A DNA stretch of 64,000 nt from Polychytrium aggregatum (taxonomy: Eukaryota; Chytridiomycota; Chytridiomycetes; Polychytriales). The stretch spans positions 26,608 through 90,607 of the forward strand of contig NW_026516359.1 in NCBI RefSeq assembly GCF_025602895.1, given 5' to 3'. The position numbers and the translations under genes are program-made. Below are positions 49,982-61,700 of the stretch, in pieces (within the stretch, counting starts at the first letter, position 1; the number at the start of each line of letters is the position of its first letter). The notes below the pieces were generated by a model, which worked only from the letters and a program-made list of their open reading frames with translations, was not told the origin of the DNA and ran no database searches.

Positions 49982-52900
49982 CTAGACCAGATATTTATCA
50001 GCTCGTTGGCTTCCGTTGCTGTGTCTCCCATCCAGATAATGACTTCCAGATTCTTACCTTTCCTTCTCCACTCTCTGCCGCAAAATTCCAGTCATCACAA
50101 ACTCGTTGGTGTGGATCGTCCATCCCTTCTGAGCAAGTGCTTGACACTCCTCCTCGTCTTCATGGCAGCCCAAGACGATGGTATTTTCGTCTGGGGATTC
50201 ATCGACTCGCTGTATCATCTGAGACACGATGTACGGATTTAGTGGGCCATCACTATGTTGATCGTTGCGGTCGCCATTACTTCCACCTTACCGTGCCGCC
50301 CGATGCGCTAACAATCTCCCTCAGCTCGTCTTCCGCAGGTTTAATATTTTTTGTTGCATAGAACTGCAGCCCCTTCATCAGCGAACTTGGATGCATCTGA
50401 GTCTGTGCAAGGGAAGACCTCAGCGAGAAACTATGGGCCTTCTCGCCTTCCTTATCTTGTAAAATGAACTTCTTTTCGTCTGCCAGTTGAGCGTCGTAGT
50501 CGTCACTATGGCTGTCTCCAAGTCATCATACTCATCGCTCAAGATGGAGCATCATTTATCTTCCAGCAATCGCCGAACTCTTACCCACAAAGTAGCCCTT
50601 TGATTTTGAATCGTCGAGCCACCGGATACTGACAATGTTCCGACCAGCGGAAAGCGCACATAAAAACTTCACTGTGCGTCGTATTTTGTCTGTGACCAGG
50701 TGTGTGCAGTCTTCCCATGAATCTGCGACTCGTCCACCAAGATCCTCTACGATCTAAATTAAGCCCAGCCAAGTCGATCGCTTCAGGTTCAGAATATACC
50801 ACCACGTTTCCCCCCCCCCAACACACATGCATCCGGAGTATTTTCGCCACTCACCGCCCGACGTGACTCATCATCGATTCCAGTAAACATGACACTTGGA
50901 GCTATATCTGTGTGAATCGCCTTTGCATCATCCGTGCCGTATGTCCACGATCGCTGCGCTCGAACCGAGCTCGTCCAGCTGTAATTTTGAGTTGACCACA
51001 TTCTCGTTAATCAACTATGGCTTACCCCATTCTTCATCCCGCCTGCGACATGCATTCGTTACAGGCTCTGACACTGTCGTCAAAAATATGTTCTAGATCA
51101 TCCAGGACTAATGGATAGGAAGGCTACACACCTATCTTGCGACTGCTGTACCGACTGGCTGCTCAAGGGGTTCATAATGGCTTGCTGATTCTGCTCCTCG
51201 TCCGTTAACAGACCCGAGTTTCCACGGGGCAGTGTTCTCTGAGAGGCACTTTCTTGGTTGCTGCGGTCCCTTATTCGCTTTGACTGTCGAGCTGCTGTTG
51301 AGATGTCTCGAGCCTTGCGTTTCCGAGTTTTGCCCAGAGTCAGAGTGGCATTTGCATCACCCTCGCTTTGAGCAGTGGACACTGATCTCAGTGTCGAGGA
51401 CACTGTCAGGGCAGGGGTATATTGCGACAAAGTCTCGTGCTGTGGGCCTTCCGAGCTGTCGCTGGCGCCATTTCGTGTGATATGAACTGAGGCCTGCTCC
51501 TCTTCAGTCACATTCTCGATGTTCTCGGCTGCCTCCTTCGCTTCCGAATATGAACCCATCTCGGCAATGTCGTCTATTTTCAGTGTAGCTGTGTCTGGGG
51601 CCTGGCTGATCGAGTGTGAGGCCCAGAGCTCTGATACCCGTTGCTCCTCGTCTTCGACAGCGGTTGATTTGCCAAAAACTTCGGATGTCTTGCTGTTACT
51701 TCGACTACTTCGACTACTTCGGGTGCTGGTTGTTGTTGATGAACTTGTCCGCCAAGAGACAGCCCTTGCTGCTGCTCGATGTTCGAGGACCACCGAGGGC
51801 TCGGAAAGAATTACCGAATCGGAAATCTCATCCCACCTACCAGGCACCTTTCGACGACCTGAGATTGCAGATTTTGCCAAACGCTTCTTTGCTTGGCCCC
51901 TCTGTGAATTTCCGCGGAATGATTCGGCTTCTGCGTTCACTGGAGGCACTGAATACTGAAAGCTGGACTGAGAAACACGATGCACCTCATTGTCCGTCTT
52001 GTCATCCGAAATTTTTGACTCGTTGATAACATCGGGTGTGCTTGACTGATGAGCCGATAGTGTCGCACCATCACTCGTGCTGGAATTCTGCCGCTCGGAC
52101 ACTGACGAATGGTTTGGGTTTGGGCTGGATGAAGGGCTGTTTCGTTGAACGCTCTTGTTTCTCGATTTGGCAGCAGAGTCTTGACCGTCACCAGTATCGT
52201 GAATATCAGCAAATGATGCCAAGGCATCTTGTGCATGGTGACAGTTTGATTGGGCGGCGACGCACGAATCAGCGACCTGATTGGTGATCCGGTTAGTTGA
52301 TGTCCTCTCCGCGGCCAGATGGAGGGCCATGTTCATGGGAACGGTCGTACTTTCCGTTTCCGAGCCCATCCACACCCCGCCAGGTGTGTCAGACAGAGCA
52401 TGTGGATCAACTTGGCCTGGAATCTCTTCTGCCCGGTGTGCAATCGAGTCAATGCCATCGTCAGCTTGGACTGGGGCATTGTTCTTCTGGACACGATCGA
52501 CACCGATATCAGCATCCGGCTGGGCTTCTTCGTTTGGATTTGGCCCATTCGTTCTGCCATCGCCAGGATCGCCATGTAGCAGAGCCCCTCGTTCGTTTGC
52601 TATCGCAGGGTCTGGCGTGGCATGGACGCTCCGCCCGCTCTTGGCGGATCTGGACGACAGGAATCCGTCCAAGTCCGCCTCGATCAAGAGAGTTGGCTCC
52701 AGATCCAATCCGGTTTCGGTCAAGTTGTTCTGGACAAAACCCTCGTCTGGCCAGCTTCCAATGTCATGTTGGGGCTGCAGAGGCTGGGTTTGAGGCTCGC
52801 TGCTGTGAAGACTTGTCGCTCGGTTGGCTCCTGAGCCGCGATCGTCCAGCAGATCAGGCGATGGAAGTATCAGCTTTGACGAACCCTGCTCGCTCTTCGT

Positions 52901-54160
52901 TTGTGTCGATTCATATTCATCAAATACATCGGCGCCTTCCCCTAGGAGGTCGGCCGGGCTAGCCTTCTTTATCTTGGAGCGGCTGCCGCCGGGAATATGA
53001 AACGCGGGGCTTCGAATCGGCGAAAGCATCGACTGATGGGTCCGCGAGATGTTTTCATGGATGAGAGGGACAGAGCTCGAAGCTTCATCAGCCGGGATAA
53101 CTGGTTGAGTTGAAACAACGTGCTCGATATTCGACGAGCCTGTACCCTCGACGATCTGCGTTGTTGACACCATGCCGCTCTGGACGAGTTGGGTGGACGG
53201 TCCATCGAACGGCGGAGACGCAAATGGGGCCGGCATGGTTGGCTCTACACTTCCAGAGTCAGTCTGGCCGAGCGGTGCTCCGTCGTCTAGAGTATTCAAC
53301 AAAGTCAGCCAAGCAGACCACTTCATAACCGCTATGTTCGCCGATATCCTGCCTCACACTTGCCTGTTTGTGTCTCCTACACCGTTAACCAAAGAACCGG
53401 ATATGGAAGGGGTCAAAAGCTGGGCGAGGCCGATTCAAGAGCTGGCAACATGGGTCAGCGGCTTGGTCTGGCAGTGCGAGACATCAAGCCTGCTGGCGCC
53501 AGATCCGCTCATGGAGCCAGACCATCCATGGACCCTGGACAGCTGGGCTCCCTTAACCGCCGCCTCGCCCCCCCCCCCTCGCTTCATTCTCTGCCTCGTC
53601 ATGCCTCTGATGTTCTCGGCATACCACCGCCCAGAAGCCCGCATGCTGGATAATGACTACCTTGTCTTCGCGAAGTGGATCAACGATTTCATAACGGCAT
53701 ACGGCCGGCCCGAATTGAACTGCTTGGTTGTTCAATAGCTGGTACGCCCTTGCAGGATACAGTCTAACGGAATCGTCACCTTGGCCAATAGAGGTAAAGT
53801 TTGTGGATTCGAGGTCCTGGATAAAATGGATCGATCCTTGCGAGGATATCTCTACCGAGGATGAAGAGCATGTGTCAAGGCAGTAATCAAGCACCCAGCA
53901 GTGTTCGTCAGAATTGTCGGCTGGAGCTGTTGAGAGGAGTGAGCAGTGTGATGGATGCTGGTCCCATCTGATTCTGTCCAGCTCTCCCAGGCGAGAGTCC
54001 CTACAGACTGGTCTCTGACGGAACTGTTACCAACCGAAAATCGCATGGAGTCCGCTGACACCAGGCACGGGCAATACGACATCAGCTTCCATGTTGCTTC
54101 CAACACAGGTAATTCCTGTGTGGATGGGGTATTTGATCTGGTTGTCTGGATTGGCTTCAT
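49982..54160 (-). CDS. MDC1/Mdb1-like checkpoint mediator (FHA + tandem BRCT), spliced
   Basis: On the minus strand an FHA exon (about 54030-53661; VCRDSRLGELDRI, HPSHCSLL, QDLESTN, AVQFGPAVCRYEI) precedes a long exon (about 53330-51132) of low-complexity Ser/Thr/Gln-rich sequence with many SQ/TQ sites. Four to five short exons encode two BRCT repeats: 50855-about 50913 (APSVMFTGIDDESRR), 50585-50753 (EDLGGRVADSWEDCTHLV), 50292-50515 (GLQFYATKNIKPAEDEL), 50058-50209 (GWTIHTNEFVMTGIL), and 49982-50009 (stop). The last four exons total 573 nt in frame, with GT-AG borders. FHA-BRCT2 proteins of this kind (human MDC1, fission yeast Mdb1) bind phosphorylated H2A(X) at DNA breaks. The N-terminus and some junctions are unresolved; 54160 is only one possible ATG. 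Confidence 0.75.
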
Positions 54161-54225
54161 CAATGCAATAGAGATAGGCAGCCTAGTCGCAGAAGCGCAC
54201 GATCGGTCGGGATCGACCGCTGTTG

Positions 54226-54684
54226 TCAGTTTCCATGGGAAGTTGGGGGGGGGTAAAGATACCCCATGTGCGCAAGCGAGGGGCAGAGTCTTTCGAGACT
54301 CGATGGATACCCTGCCGACTTGGCGGCTCCGCATCTTCCGCTCGCGGTTGCAGCTTTGATCGCCGGGCAAACCACATTATCTTCTGGACGAGAATCGGTT
54401 CGGAATATGCGATGGCACAGCGCCTCAGTGCGGCGGAGCACCGAGGCCATAAAAACCCAAGACAAAATAGATGAAGACTTGTTTACCAGCTTCCGCTCAC
54501 TGGGTGAAAGGCCCAGCTTGTCCTTGACTTCGTTGACAAAGGCCAGTTTGGACAAGAGAGCCTGGTCGTAGGACGACGAGTCGCTGGGGTCGCTGACGGC
54601 TTGGGTGGGCTCGACGGAGGCCGGATAGGTGTTCGCAAAGGTGCCGAGGAGGGGGCTCTGCGATCGCGGCAGCGATTCACGCAT
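54226..54684 (-). CDS. Hypothetical protein or upstream exon (153 codons)
   Basis: ATG at 54684 (MRESLPRSQSPLLGTFANTY) opens 153 codons including the stop. I do not recognise it. The region SYDQALLSKLAFVNEVKDKL looks like a real helix, and a GTAAAC donor-like site follows the codons for SERKL, so only the first 70 or so codons may be coding. It could be a small gene of its own or the first exon of the FHA-BRCT gene. The tail runs over a C9 tract (G on the plus strand). Confidence 0.35.
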   Translation of the reverse strand: MRESLPRSQSPLLGTFANTYPASVEPTQAVSDPSDSSSYDQALLSKLAFVNEVKDKLGLSPSERKLVNKSSSILSWVFMASVLRRTEALCHRIFRTDSRPEDNVVCPAIKAATASGRCGAAKSAGYPSSLERLCPSLAHMGYLYPPPTSHGN

Positions 54685-55251
54685 CGCTTTGGCCGGCCTG
54701 GTTGGATCGGGTTGGATCTGGGAGAATTGAGGGGGCGATCTGGGAGGACGTTCGCTCCAAGATGATCAAGGCCATGACGACCCAATCCCCAAGCAGGCCG
54801 CCCGACATCGCACCAGGCGCCGCGCTGCGCATCGTTCGCGCCTCGCCCTTCGCTTGCTGCCGCTGCTTGCGTGTCATCTCATCGGACAGATCGCTCGGGG
54901 CCGAGATACGGACACTTCCCAGCAGCCCAGTCGGCCTCAGATCTCCAGAGTCCACAATGCTTCCCTCGGGCCCCTCAGGTAGCGGCAATCTGCCGGTCGG
55001 CGCTGTAGGCGACGGACAAGCCCTGCGTTGATGGCCCCATTGCTGCCGATCGCTGTCGATCGCTGTCGATCCTGGTCGGTTGCTGTCGATCCTGGTCGGT
55101 TGCTGCACCTCCCGCTGATTCACATTCTCCCCACCGTGTTTATCCCGCCGGACGCAATGGTATCCAACCATAGGCTTCTGTAAGTCGGCTGTTGTGCGTG
55201 TTTAGCGATGGGCCTGTGGATCTCTGGCAATGCAGCCCAGGACACAATCTC
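54685..55251. other. Divergent intergenic region with small tandem repeats
   Basis: It lies between the minus-strand hypothetical ORF and the plus-strand rhomboid-UBA gene and probably holds both promoters. A 20-bp unit (CGCTGTCGATCCTGGTCGGT-like) is repeated at 55061-55104, preceded by short CGATCGCTGT repeats. An open minus frame (55171-54677) has no recognisable homology. Confidence 0.5.
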
Positions 55252-56846
55252 ATGGCGAATCCTCATCGTGCAGACAATGCACCCGTGTCCAAGGGGGTGT
55301 TTCTGTTCGTCGGAATCAACAGCCTACTCTCGGCCGTTTTCAAGTTCAAGCACAGCTTTCATCTGCAGCTTTTCCCCCACATTGTGCGCGACCACCAAGT
55401 ACGTTTGCTCCGGCCGTGGATACCATTGGAGGTGCCAGCACTTGCCCAAGCCCATACGGACAGAGCCCGGGACTAATCTTTTGATTGCATTCGAACTCGT
55501 GGTGGCGAATGCGGATGACCGGAGCAGTTCTGGAGACTGATCTCAACTCATTGCGGTGAGTTTGCTGGACAGCCATGAGCCTGAGGAATCTCACTACTTG
55601 CATCGGCGCCTTGGTCCTGCCTCTGTTATGATTTTAATCGCCACCCCTCTCGCCGCTGTCTCGTTCAAACTCCTCAACTATCAAACTTTCAAATCGTCGC
55701 GCTGAACTACTTCCGACGAACAACCAGCTTTCCGCAGCAGTGCAGAGATCCTGTTCGGCAGCCTGTTGATCTACCACATGCGCTTAATTGAGCGACAATG
55801 GGGAACCTCCAAGTTCGCTTCCTTTGTGACAATCACTTCGACCCTGTCAACCATATTCTACGTGGCCGTCCTCGCCTCGGGCCATTACTTTGGCCTGAAA
55901 TATGTGTCGTCGGGACCATATGCCATTATCGTACGTTCCAACCTACGCAACCGCGCCAGTGACCCCGACTAGAGTCCACTGCCGATTCGTCTGCGAGGCC
56001 GCTCGATGGACTGAGACTCGCCGGCTCCGATTACTCACTCTCCGACTCCCTCGCACCGCCAGTTTGCTGCCCTGTGGCAGTATCATGCAACTGTTCCGGC
56101 CACTTGGAAGTCGCAGTTGCTGGGCATGAGCTTCAGCGACAAGTATCTGCCATACATGATGGCTGCCCAGGTAACTTGGTCGCGAGTTGGCAAGTTGTAT
56201 TTCGATGCAAGTTCGAGTTCTGATATGCGGCATCAAGCTCCACTTGTGCGATTGACCCCTTGCTGTCGCCGTCATGCATGGCCGGCGTCTTGACTTCACG
56301 CCTCGAATCTGGATCGCTGTAACCGTCTGGGCATGGTATTGGTCGCATCGGTCTCATCTCGCCGCAATCTGCCTTTTCCTCCCTCATCCTTCCCCATTGG
56401 CGACATGGATCGCGATCCAAACGAGGAAGCTCTTGCTGTCGTCGTTCCCAAACTCAGCCGTGGCCGGCGTCTGTGGCCTTGCCGCAGGAATGCTCTATCG
56501 ACAACCGCTACTTCCCTTCCAAAAGTGGCGCTATCCCCAGGCTGTTCGCAGCTTTTGCAAGGCGTGGATCCTTCCCTTGCTGATGTCCTCCAATGTCCAG
56601 CGACCTTCCCTCACCAATGTTCAGGAGCGTACACCTCGACCACCCGCCCCAAGAACCAGTAACCATGATGCCGACACTATTGCCCAAGCTTCGACAGAAA
56701 ATCCTCCAGAGGAACAGATCTCAGCCCTTGAAAGCATGGGCTTCCAGCGCGAGGACGTCCTCGCCGCGTTGCGCATGAGCGGCAATGATACAAATCGAGC
56801 GGCTGCACTCTTGCTTGATGGGCAGGAGGGTCAGAACATGCAGTGA
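55252..56846 (+). CDS. dsc2: Rhomboid pseudoprotease with UBA domain (Dsc2/UBAC2 family), 5 exons
   Basis: Exons 55252-55398, 55528-55555, 55728-55930, 56063-56170 and 56430-56846 join in frame to 300 residues with GT-AG borders. The second is a 28-nt microexon that encodes FWRLISTHC. The start is typical for the family (NAPVSKGVFLFVGINSLLSA). Several membrane segments follow (HLQLFPHIVRDHQ, SSAEILFGSLLIYHMRLIERQWGT) and a C-terminal UBA domain (ISALESMGFQREDVLAALRM). I saw no rhomboid GxSG serine. Relatives sit in the ER or Golgi membrane: fission yeast Dsc2 in the Dsc E3 ligase, human UBAC2 with gp78. Whether this protein belongs to such a ligase is inferred. Confidence 0.85.
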
Positions 56847-57414
56847 ACCTGGGTACACCGATTGACACGCTCTATTTGAGGATTGGGTCTTCGTCATCGA
56901 GAGAGCCTTCTTAGCACGATCCCGTTGCTGTGGACGGATTATAGCTACACGAATCTTTGTTTCCGAGCCCTGTGATGTGACAAAGTCTATACTCGAATTC
57001 TCAATATTGGCATTGCCGTTCTGGATCGTACTGGGCCTGGTGTGATGCGCCATACGGGGATCTGGATTTGGATCTGGATTTGGATCTGGATCGCCGTCGG
57101 CAATGACCACCAGCACAGTCATGGACTCTTCATGGCGCACCATTGCCGTTGCCCATGGCATTGATCTGAGATATACACGGCCATGCCACACACACCAACA
57201 CCAACCGACAGACACGGCCGTGCGGTGTGCTCAAGAGCTGTCCTTTTCAACACCGTCATGCCCTCGCCGATGCACCGCCGACCGATAGCACACCGAGGTT
57301 GCACCGCAAAACAAGTTTCACGACAGAGGACTATTGATAATTGAGAGTGAGGCGATCCCTTCGGATTTCCGACCATTACAGCCTTTGACAACAAGCTGTG
57401 CTGCCGCTGCCATG
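56847..57414. other. Convergent intergenic region
   Basis: It holds the 3' flanks of the rhomboid-UBA gene (plus) and the Pin1 gene (minus). A 12-bp unit GGATCTGGATTT is repeated about three times at 57058-57092. I see no gene. Confidence 0.6.
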
Positions 57415-58535
57415 TTAGGCCGTTCGCAAAATCAAATGGATGCCCGAGTCCGATTCGACAGGCCCGCTGAGCTCTCCGACTTGCAGGGCAAACCTAAAAA
57501 CATGGATACCACCAAGCATCAGAACGTCGAGCGCCCAATCGGCCGTTTCAAGCGCATGCCCTTATCCGTCCGTCAGCTCATTGATCACCCATCGTGCTTG
57601 ATGGCATGATCCTGCAGGACACCACACTGGCTTATTCGTCGACCCAGGTCCTCGCACGACGAGCCATCGAGACTCCACTTTGGTCGATACGAACGTGGCG
57701 GATTCAAAGGCAGGCTGCATTGCGCCAGGTCCAAAAAACCCAAGATCGCCGTCTTTCTTGCCGAACTGCAGTCGCTTTCAGTTCGGGCCAGCTGTCCGAG
57801 CGTTAGTTCGCCGCTGACGATGCGCTCGCGATAGCCTGAAACAAGTGAATGTTGCATTGAGATAATCAGTGGCAGGGGCGAGAAAGCCGCCCGAAGCTGG
57901 CAGGATCTGCTTCCTCAGACACTCAGCCACTACCTTGAATGATTGCATAGGCCTCTTCCTTGGTTCGTGTGATGTTTTCCTGATGGCACCCACGGTAAGT
58001 TAGCCAGATAGACGGGGGCACAATCATGGACCATGTCAAAGAACAGCATGCCAAGCACTTGACGATGAGTAGAGGGCTCTCTATGGCCAGCTGGTCTAGA
58101 GATGAGAGAATTGGCATCCGCAAGCCAGAGCAGGTCGCTTACTTGTTTCCACGACGACGGACGGCGAGAGTCCCTGTGTTTGACGAGAAGATGCGAGGCA
58201 CGCACTTCCCCGGCCTTGACGTGGGGCTTGTAAGAGTCATCGGGCTTATCCCACTGACTCTCGCCTGTTTGGCGGTTGAAGTAGTAAGGTCGATCGCGGG
58301 ATTTTGACCAGCGTTCCTGCGTTGGGCGAAAGACAACCCGACGGCGACGAATGCAGATCCAGAGCGTGATGATGGAAACGAGCACGGGGATGAACAGGGG
58401 ATGAGAATGGGGATGAGAATGGGGATGAGCAGACTGATCATATTCAGGCGTCCAGAGGTCCGCAGTTTGGTCGTCGTCGTCGCAGGCGGATCGATGCCGT
58501 GCAGTTCTCGTCCTGACCTCCCAGGGCGACTCCAT
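57415..58535 (-). pseudogene. ESS1: Pin1/Ess1 prolyl isomerase, 5 exons, with a 1-nt frameshift
   Basis: Minus-strand exons 58535-58518, 58316-58143, 57979-57934, 57835-57695 and 57493-57415 encode a WW domain (ERWSKSRDRPYYFNRQTG, QWDKPD) and a parvulin domain: RASHLLVKHRDSRRPSSWKQ, ENITRTKEEAYAI, ESDCSSARK, GDLGFFGPGAMQ, FALQVGELSGPV, SDSGIHLILRTA, stop. Summed exons are 458 nt, one short of 153 codons. The break lies in exon 4 at about 57746-57757, between SSARK and GDLGFF, beside an AAA run. The enzyme isomerises phospho-Ser/Thr-Pro bonds, for example on the RNA polymerase II tail. Because Ess1 is usually single-copy and often essential, an assembly error is at least as likely as a real mutation. 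Confidence 0.85.
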
Positions 58536-58723
58536 TGTGTCGGCGGCTTGTTGCTGGCGATGAGAGGGCAAAGATGCAGAACGGGAACCCAGGGGCCAGA
58601 AGCGAGGGTTGGGCACTTGCTCTCGCTCTCGCCTGTTCTCGCCGAGACCTGCAGGGCCAAGACGGCAGCCCAACCCGGCTGAGCGAACGCTCCTCCCGCC
58701 CTCTGCATCAACATCCGGCCGAT
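58536..58723. promoter_or_regulatory. Shared 188-bp divergent promoter region
   Basis: It separates the ATG of the Pin1 gene (minus) from that of the FHIP gene (plus). No TATA box is evident. Confidence 0.5.
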
Positions 58724-61700
58724 ATGGACAAGACGCTGACATATCTTTTGAGCTCAGCAGCCGAGTTTCTGTCTCCGGCAGCGCAGAAACAGCATATCCG
58801 TGATGTCTTTGTGCGGTGCTGGACCAAGATCCGCCAGGCGTTCATGAGTTCGGGTGAGTTTCGCCTTTTGGCCAACGGCTTACTCCCCTGGGGACGTGTC
58901 TGTGGAGTGCGCATGCGATCATGTCGGCTGTGCTGGAACTGACGACCGAGTGTGCGCCTCCCGTTGCACTGGCTGGGTTCCCAGAGGTCCGCTGCCAAGC
59001 GATCGAGGAGATCGCAATCAAGGAGCAGCTCGAGACAATGCTTGAGTGTCTCAGGAGAGAAGAGGCGCTCGAGCGACATCACAGCGAGGACGACGCCACG
59101 ATGGGGCCTTGTCTCGAATTCATGCTGCAGACGCGGCTGATCGAGACACTGGTCGACTTTGGAGAAACAAACGTACGACGGATAGGCATCCCATGAAAGT
59201 CACATTCTTGCCCGGCGCAGCAGAGTGCATGCAACATGGTTCTTACCACACTGTCTGCTGCGCTGCGAATGACTGCAGCTTCCCGAGGGCCTGCTGAATG
59301 AGGTCCTCGGCTTTCTCTGCCAGCTCCTCTCGACGCCGTTCTATGCCACCAAGCTCCTGCCTCAAGAGTCAGTTCGTTTGCCCCTCCAGCGGATTGTCCT
59401 GGCTGCTCACAATACGCCTTATTGCTTTGAACCCGCAAATCGTGAGCCTCAGGTCGGGGTGCCTGCTGCAGACAAGGGCCATCTGCCGTCGCTCTTCCCA
59501 CATTCCCATACTGAATCCCGGAGCTCGCTGGCGACCAACACAAGGCAGCTCCCGAGCGATGCTGGTGCTCCAGACACAGCACAGCTCGGCAATCCGCTGC
59601 CAACATCTGGTCAAAGCCCCAGTCCACCGGCGTCATCAGACGAGTCGGAATCCACCATAACGCTCATGCTAATGCTGATCGTCCTCGTACTTGAGCATAT
59701 ACAAAAAGTCCCTATATTTATGGAACTATTCTTTGGACTGCTCAAAATTTGCGATGAGCCTCAGGACCAGCTCGAAGCAGAACGCACCATTCGCGAGCAC
59801 TTTCTTGTTGGCGTGCCCCTCGGCTACATATCGCGATCCGACGACATCGGTCGACTCGCCCGGGATGCCTTGAAGCTTCTCAACTCGATCTTGATTGAGG
59901 CAGGGGCAACCCGCATCAGCATGGCTCAGTACATTCACTTGCCTTCACTGTGCAAGATACTGGTCTGTATACTGAGTCCAGTCTGTTGTCGTACTTGCTT
60001 CCATATCTGCCTTGTTCTCGGGATGGCCCGGTTTCATACTCAAAATCCGGTGGCAGGGATGCCCGAGGCGAAGTCGGCGACCGATAAAGACAATCATGTG
60101 GTCATCTGTCGGTATCTCTGACGCGCACTCAAGCATGCTCCTTATTGCTGGTTGACATTTCTCTCAGATGAATGACATTTCCGAGCAGTACCTGCAGCAA
60201 ATCAAATCCAGTAGCTTGCCACCAGCCGATAGCGCGATCGCGGCGGATTCAGCAACGTCGAGCCCCATGTTCGACATGCTCCATATCCCGGTGTGGAATA
60301 TTATCAACGAAATAATGAACGAAAACCACTCTGTAAGTACCCGGCTAGAGCGAGATTGCTTGAGCCAGGTTGAGATTACTTCGGCGTGATAACATGTACA
60401 TAACATTACAAAGCAATTCAAGGAAGTCATTCGCGAGAACCTCGTGTCTTTTTGGGACCACAAACTTGGCGTTGGAATATGCAGCAAGTATGTGGACAGT
60501 CAGCGCATCAGAGAGGGGCCGCAGAGCTAGCATCCGCAGCTGCCGCCTCTTCTTGCTCAAAGCGAGACGCCAGATTAATGCAGTTCAAACTTCCACAGCG
60601 ACCTCACCACAGCCAAGATAGCAATGCTCTTCATGAGGGACATGTTGAAATATACGTGGTCCAAAGATCTGCAGTCGCTCCTTGTGGGCTGCTTGACTGA
60701 CGCAAACGAAGCCGCCGGAGTCTCCGCTCTTTCTGGGCACATCGGCCGCGGCTCGTCCGAGGTTTGTGTTATGCCAACCCAAGCTGAACCTTGCACTGAG
60801 GGGTACAGCCATAGCGACAGAGCTGATGTGATGATGGATTGACTGTGATTACAAACTGCTCCCGGTTGCCCTATCGATGCACGACCATATGCCGATTCCA
60901 GAATGTTGACTCTGCAATGCTACCTTCGTCGTGCCCCAGTTGATGGAGGCAGCACTATCGCTTCTTTACTACCTACTATCAACAGATCACGGCGCTGTCA
61001 CCACCATGCTGGCGACGCCGGAGAGGTCACTGCAGTGGGACTTGGAAGCATCCGACTCTGTTTCGCCGTCAATGACGCTTGAGAGCGCACTCTACCAGTA
61101 AGAGTCCCGTTTTTGTTTTGTTATCTTGAGCCCAGTAGTCGCCTCGATGCGTCTCCGAAGCCAAACCAGCTGCATATTCGATGCTCAAATGCGGCCGGCC
61201 TGGAATGATACTCTACTGTTTCCTTTGCATCGACGGTTGTATGGCCGACAAATCCCACGGTTAATTAAACTGACGGATACGCTCTCTATGCAGTCTCTTC
61301 CAAGTCGCGCACATTGTCAACCGCAAAGAGCATGTCGAAGCGATGCAAGCCCCCGACATCATACCTCTCACCCGCATTTTTGAGCAATGTTTTTCCAGAG
61401 ACACAAGCTCGGCCACGATATTTGCGCCAGTCTCACGCCAGTGCATGCTTCCGAAGCATCTTTCTGGCTGGCAGCTTCGCTCTGTCGGAAACGAGCTCCT
61501 TTCAAATGTGCTACTTACATTGCATCAGTTTCCGACGCTTTCGTACAACAGCCAAGTGCTGCTGACAAGCTCTATTCTCGTGATTGCTCGGTCGGCTGGG
61601 TCGAGAACGCTCAAGGACATCGAGTCAGACATCGCTTTGCCAGAAGCAGAGCCGCGAAGCCAAGACACCATTGATAGACCCATATATTTGCAACCTGATA

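Noticed and set aside
54677-55171. Minus-strand open frame of 164 codons upstream of the hypothetical ORF
   Set aside because: Composition is repeat-derived in part, it starts without clear context and has no recognisable domain; not supported as a gene.
55700-55760. Suspected frameshift in the rhomboid-UBA gene before SSAEILFG
   Set aside because: The 28-nt exon at 55528-55555 and acceptor at 55727 restore a perfect frame, so no error is needed.
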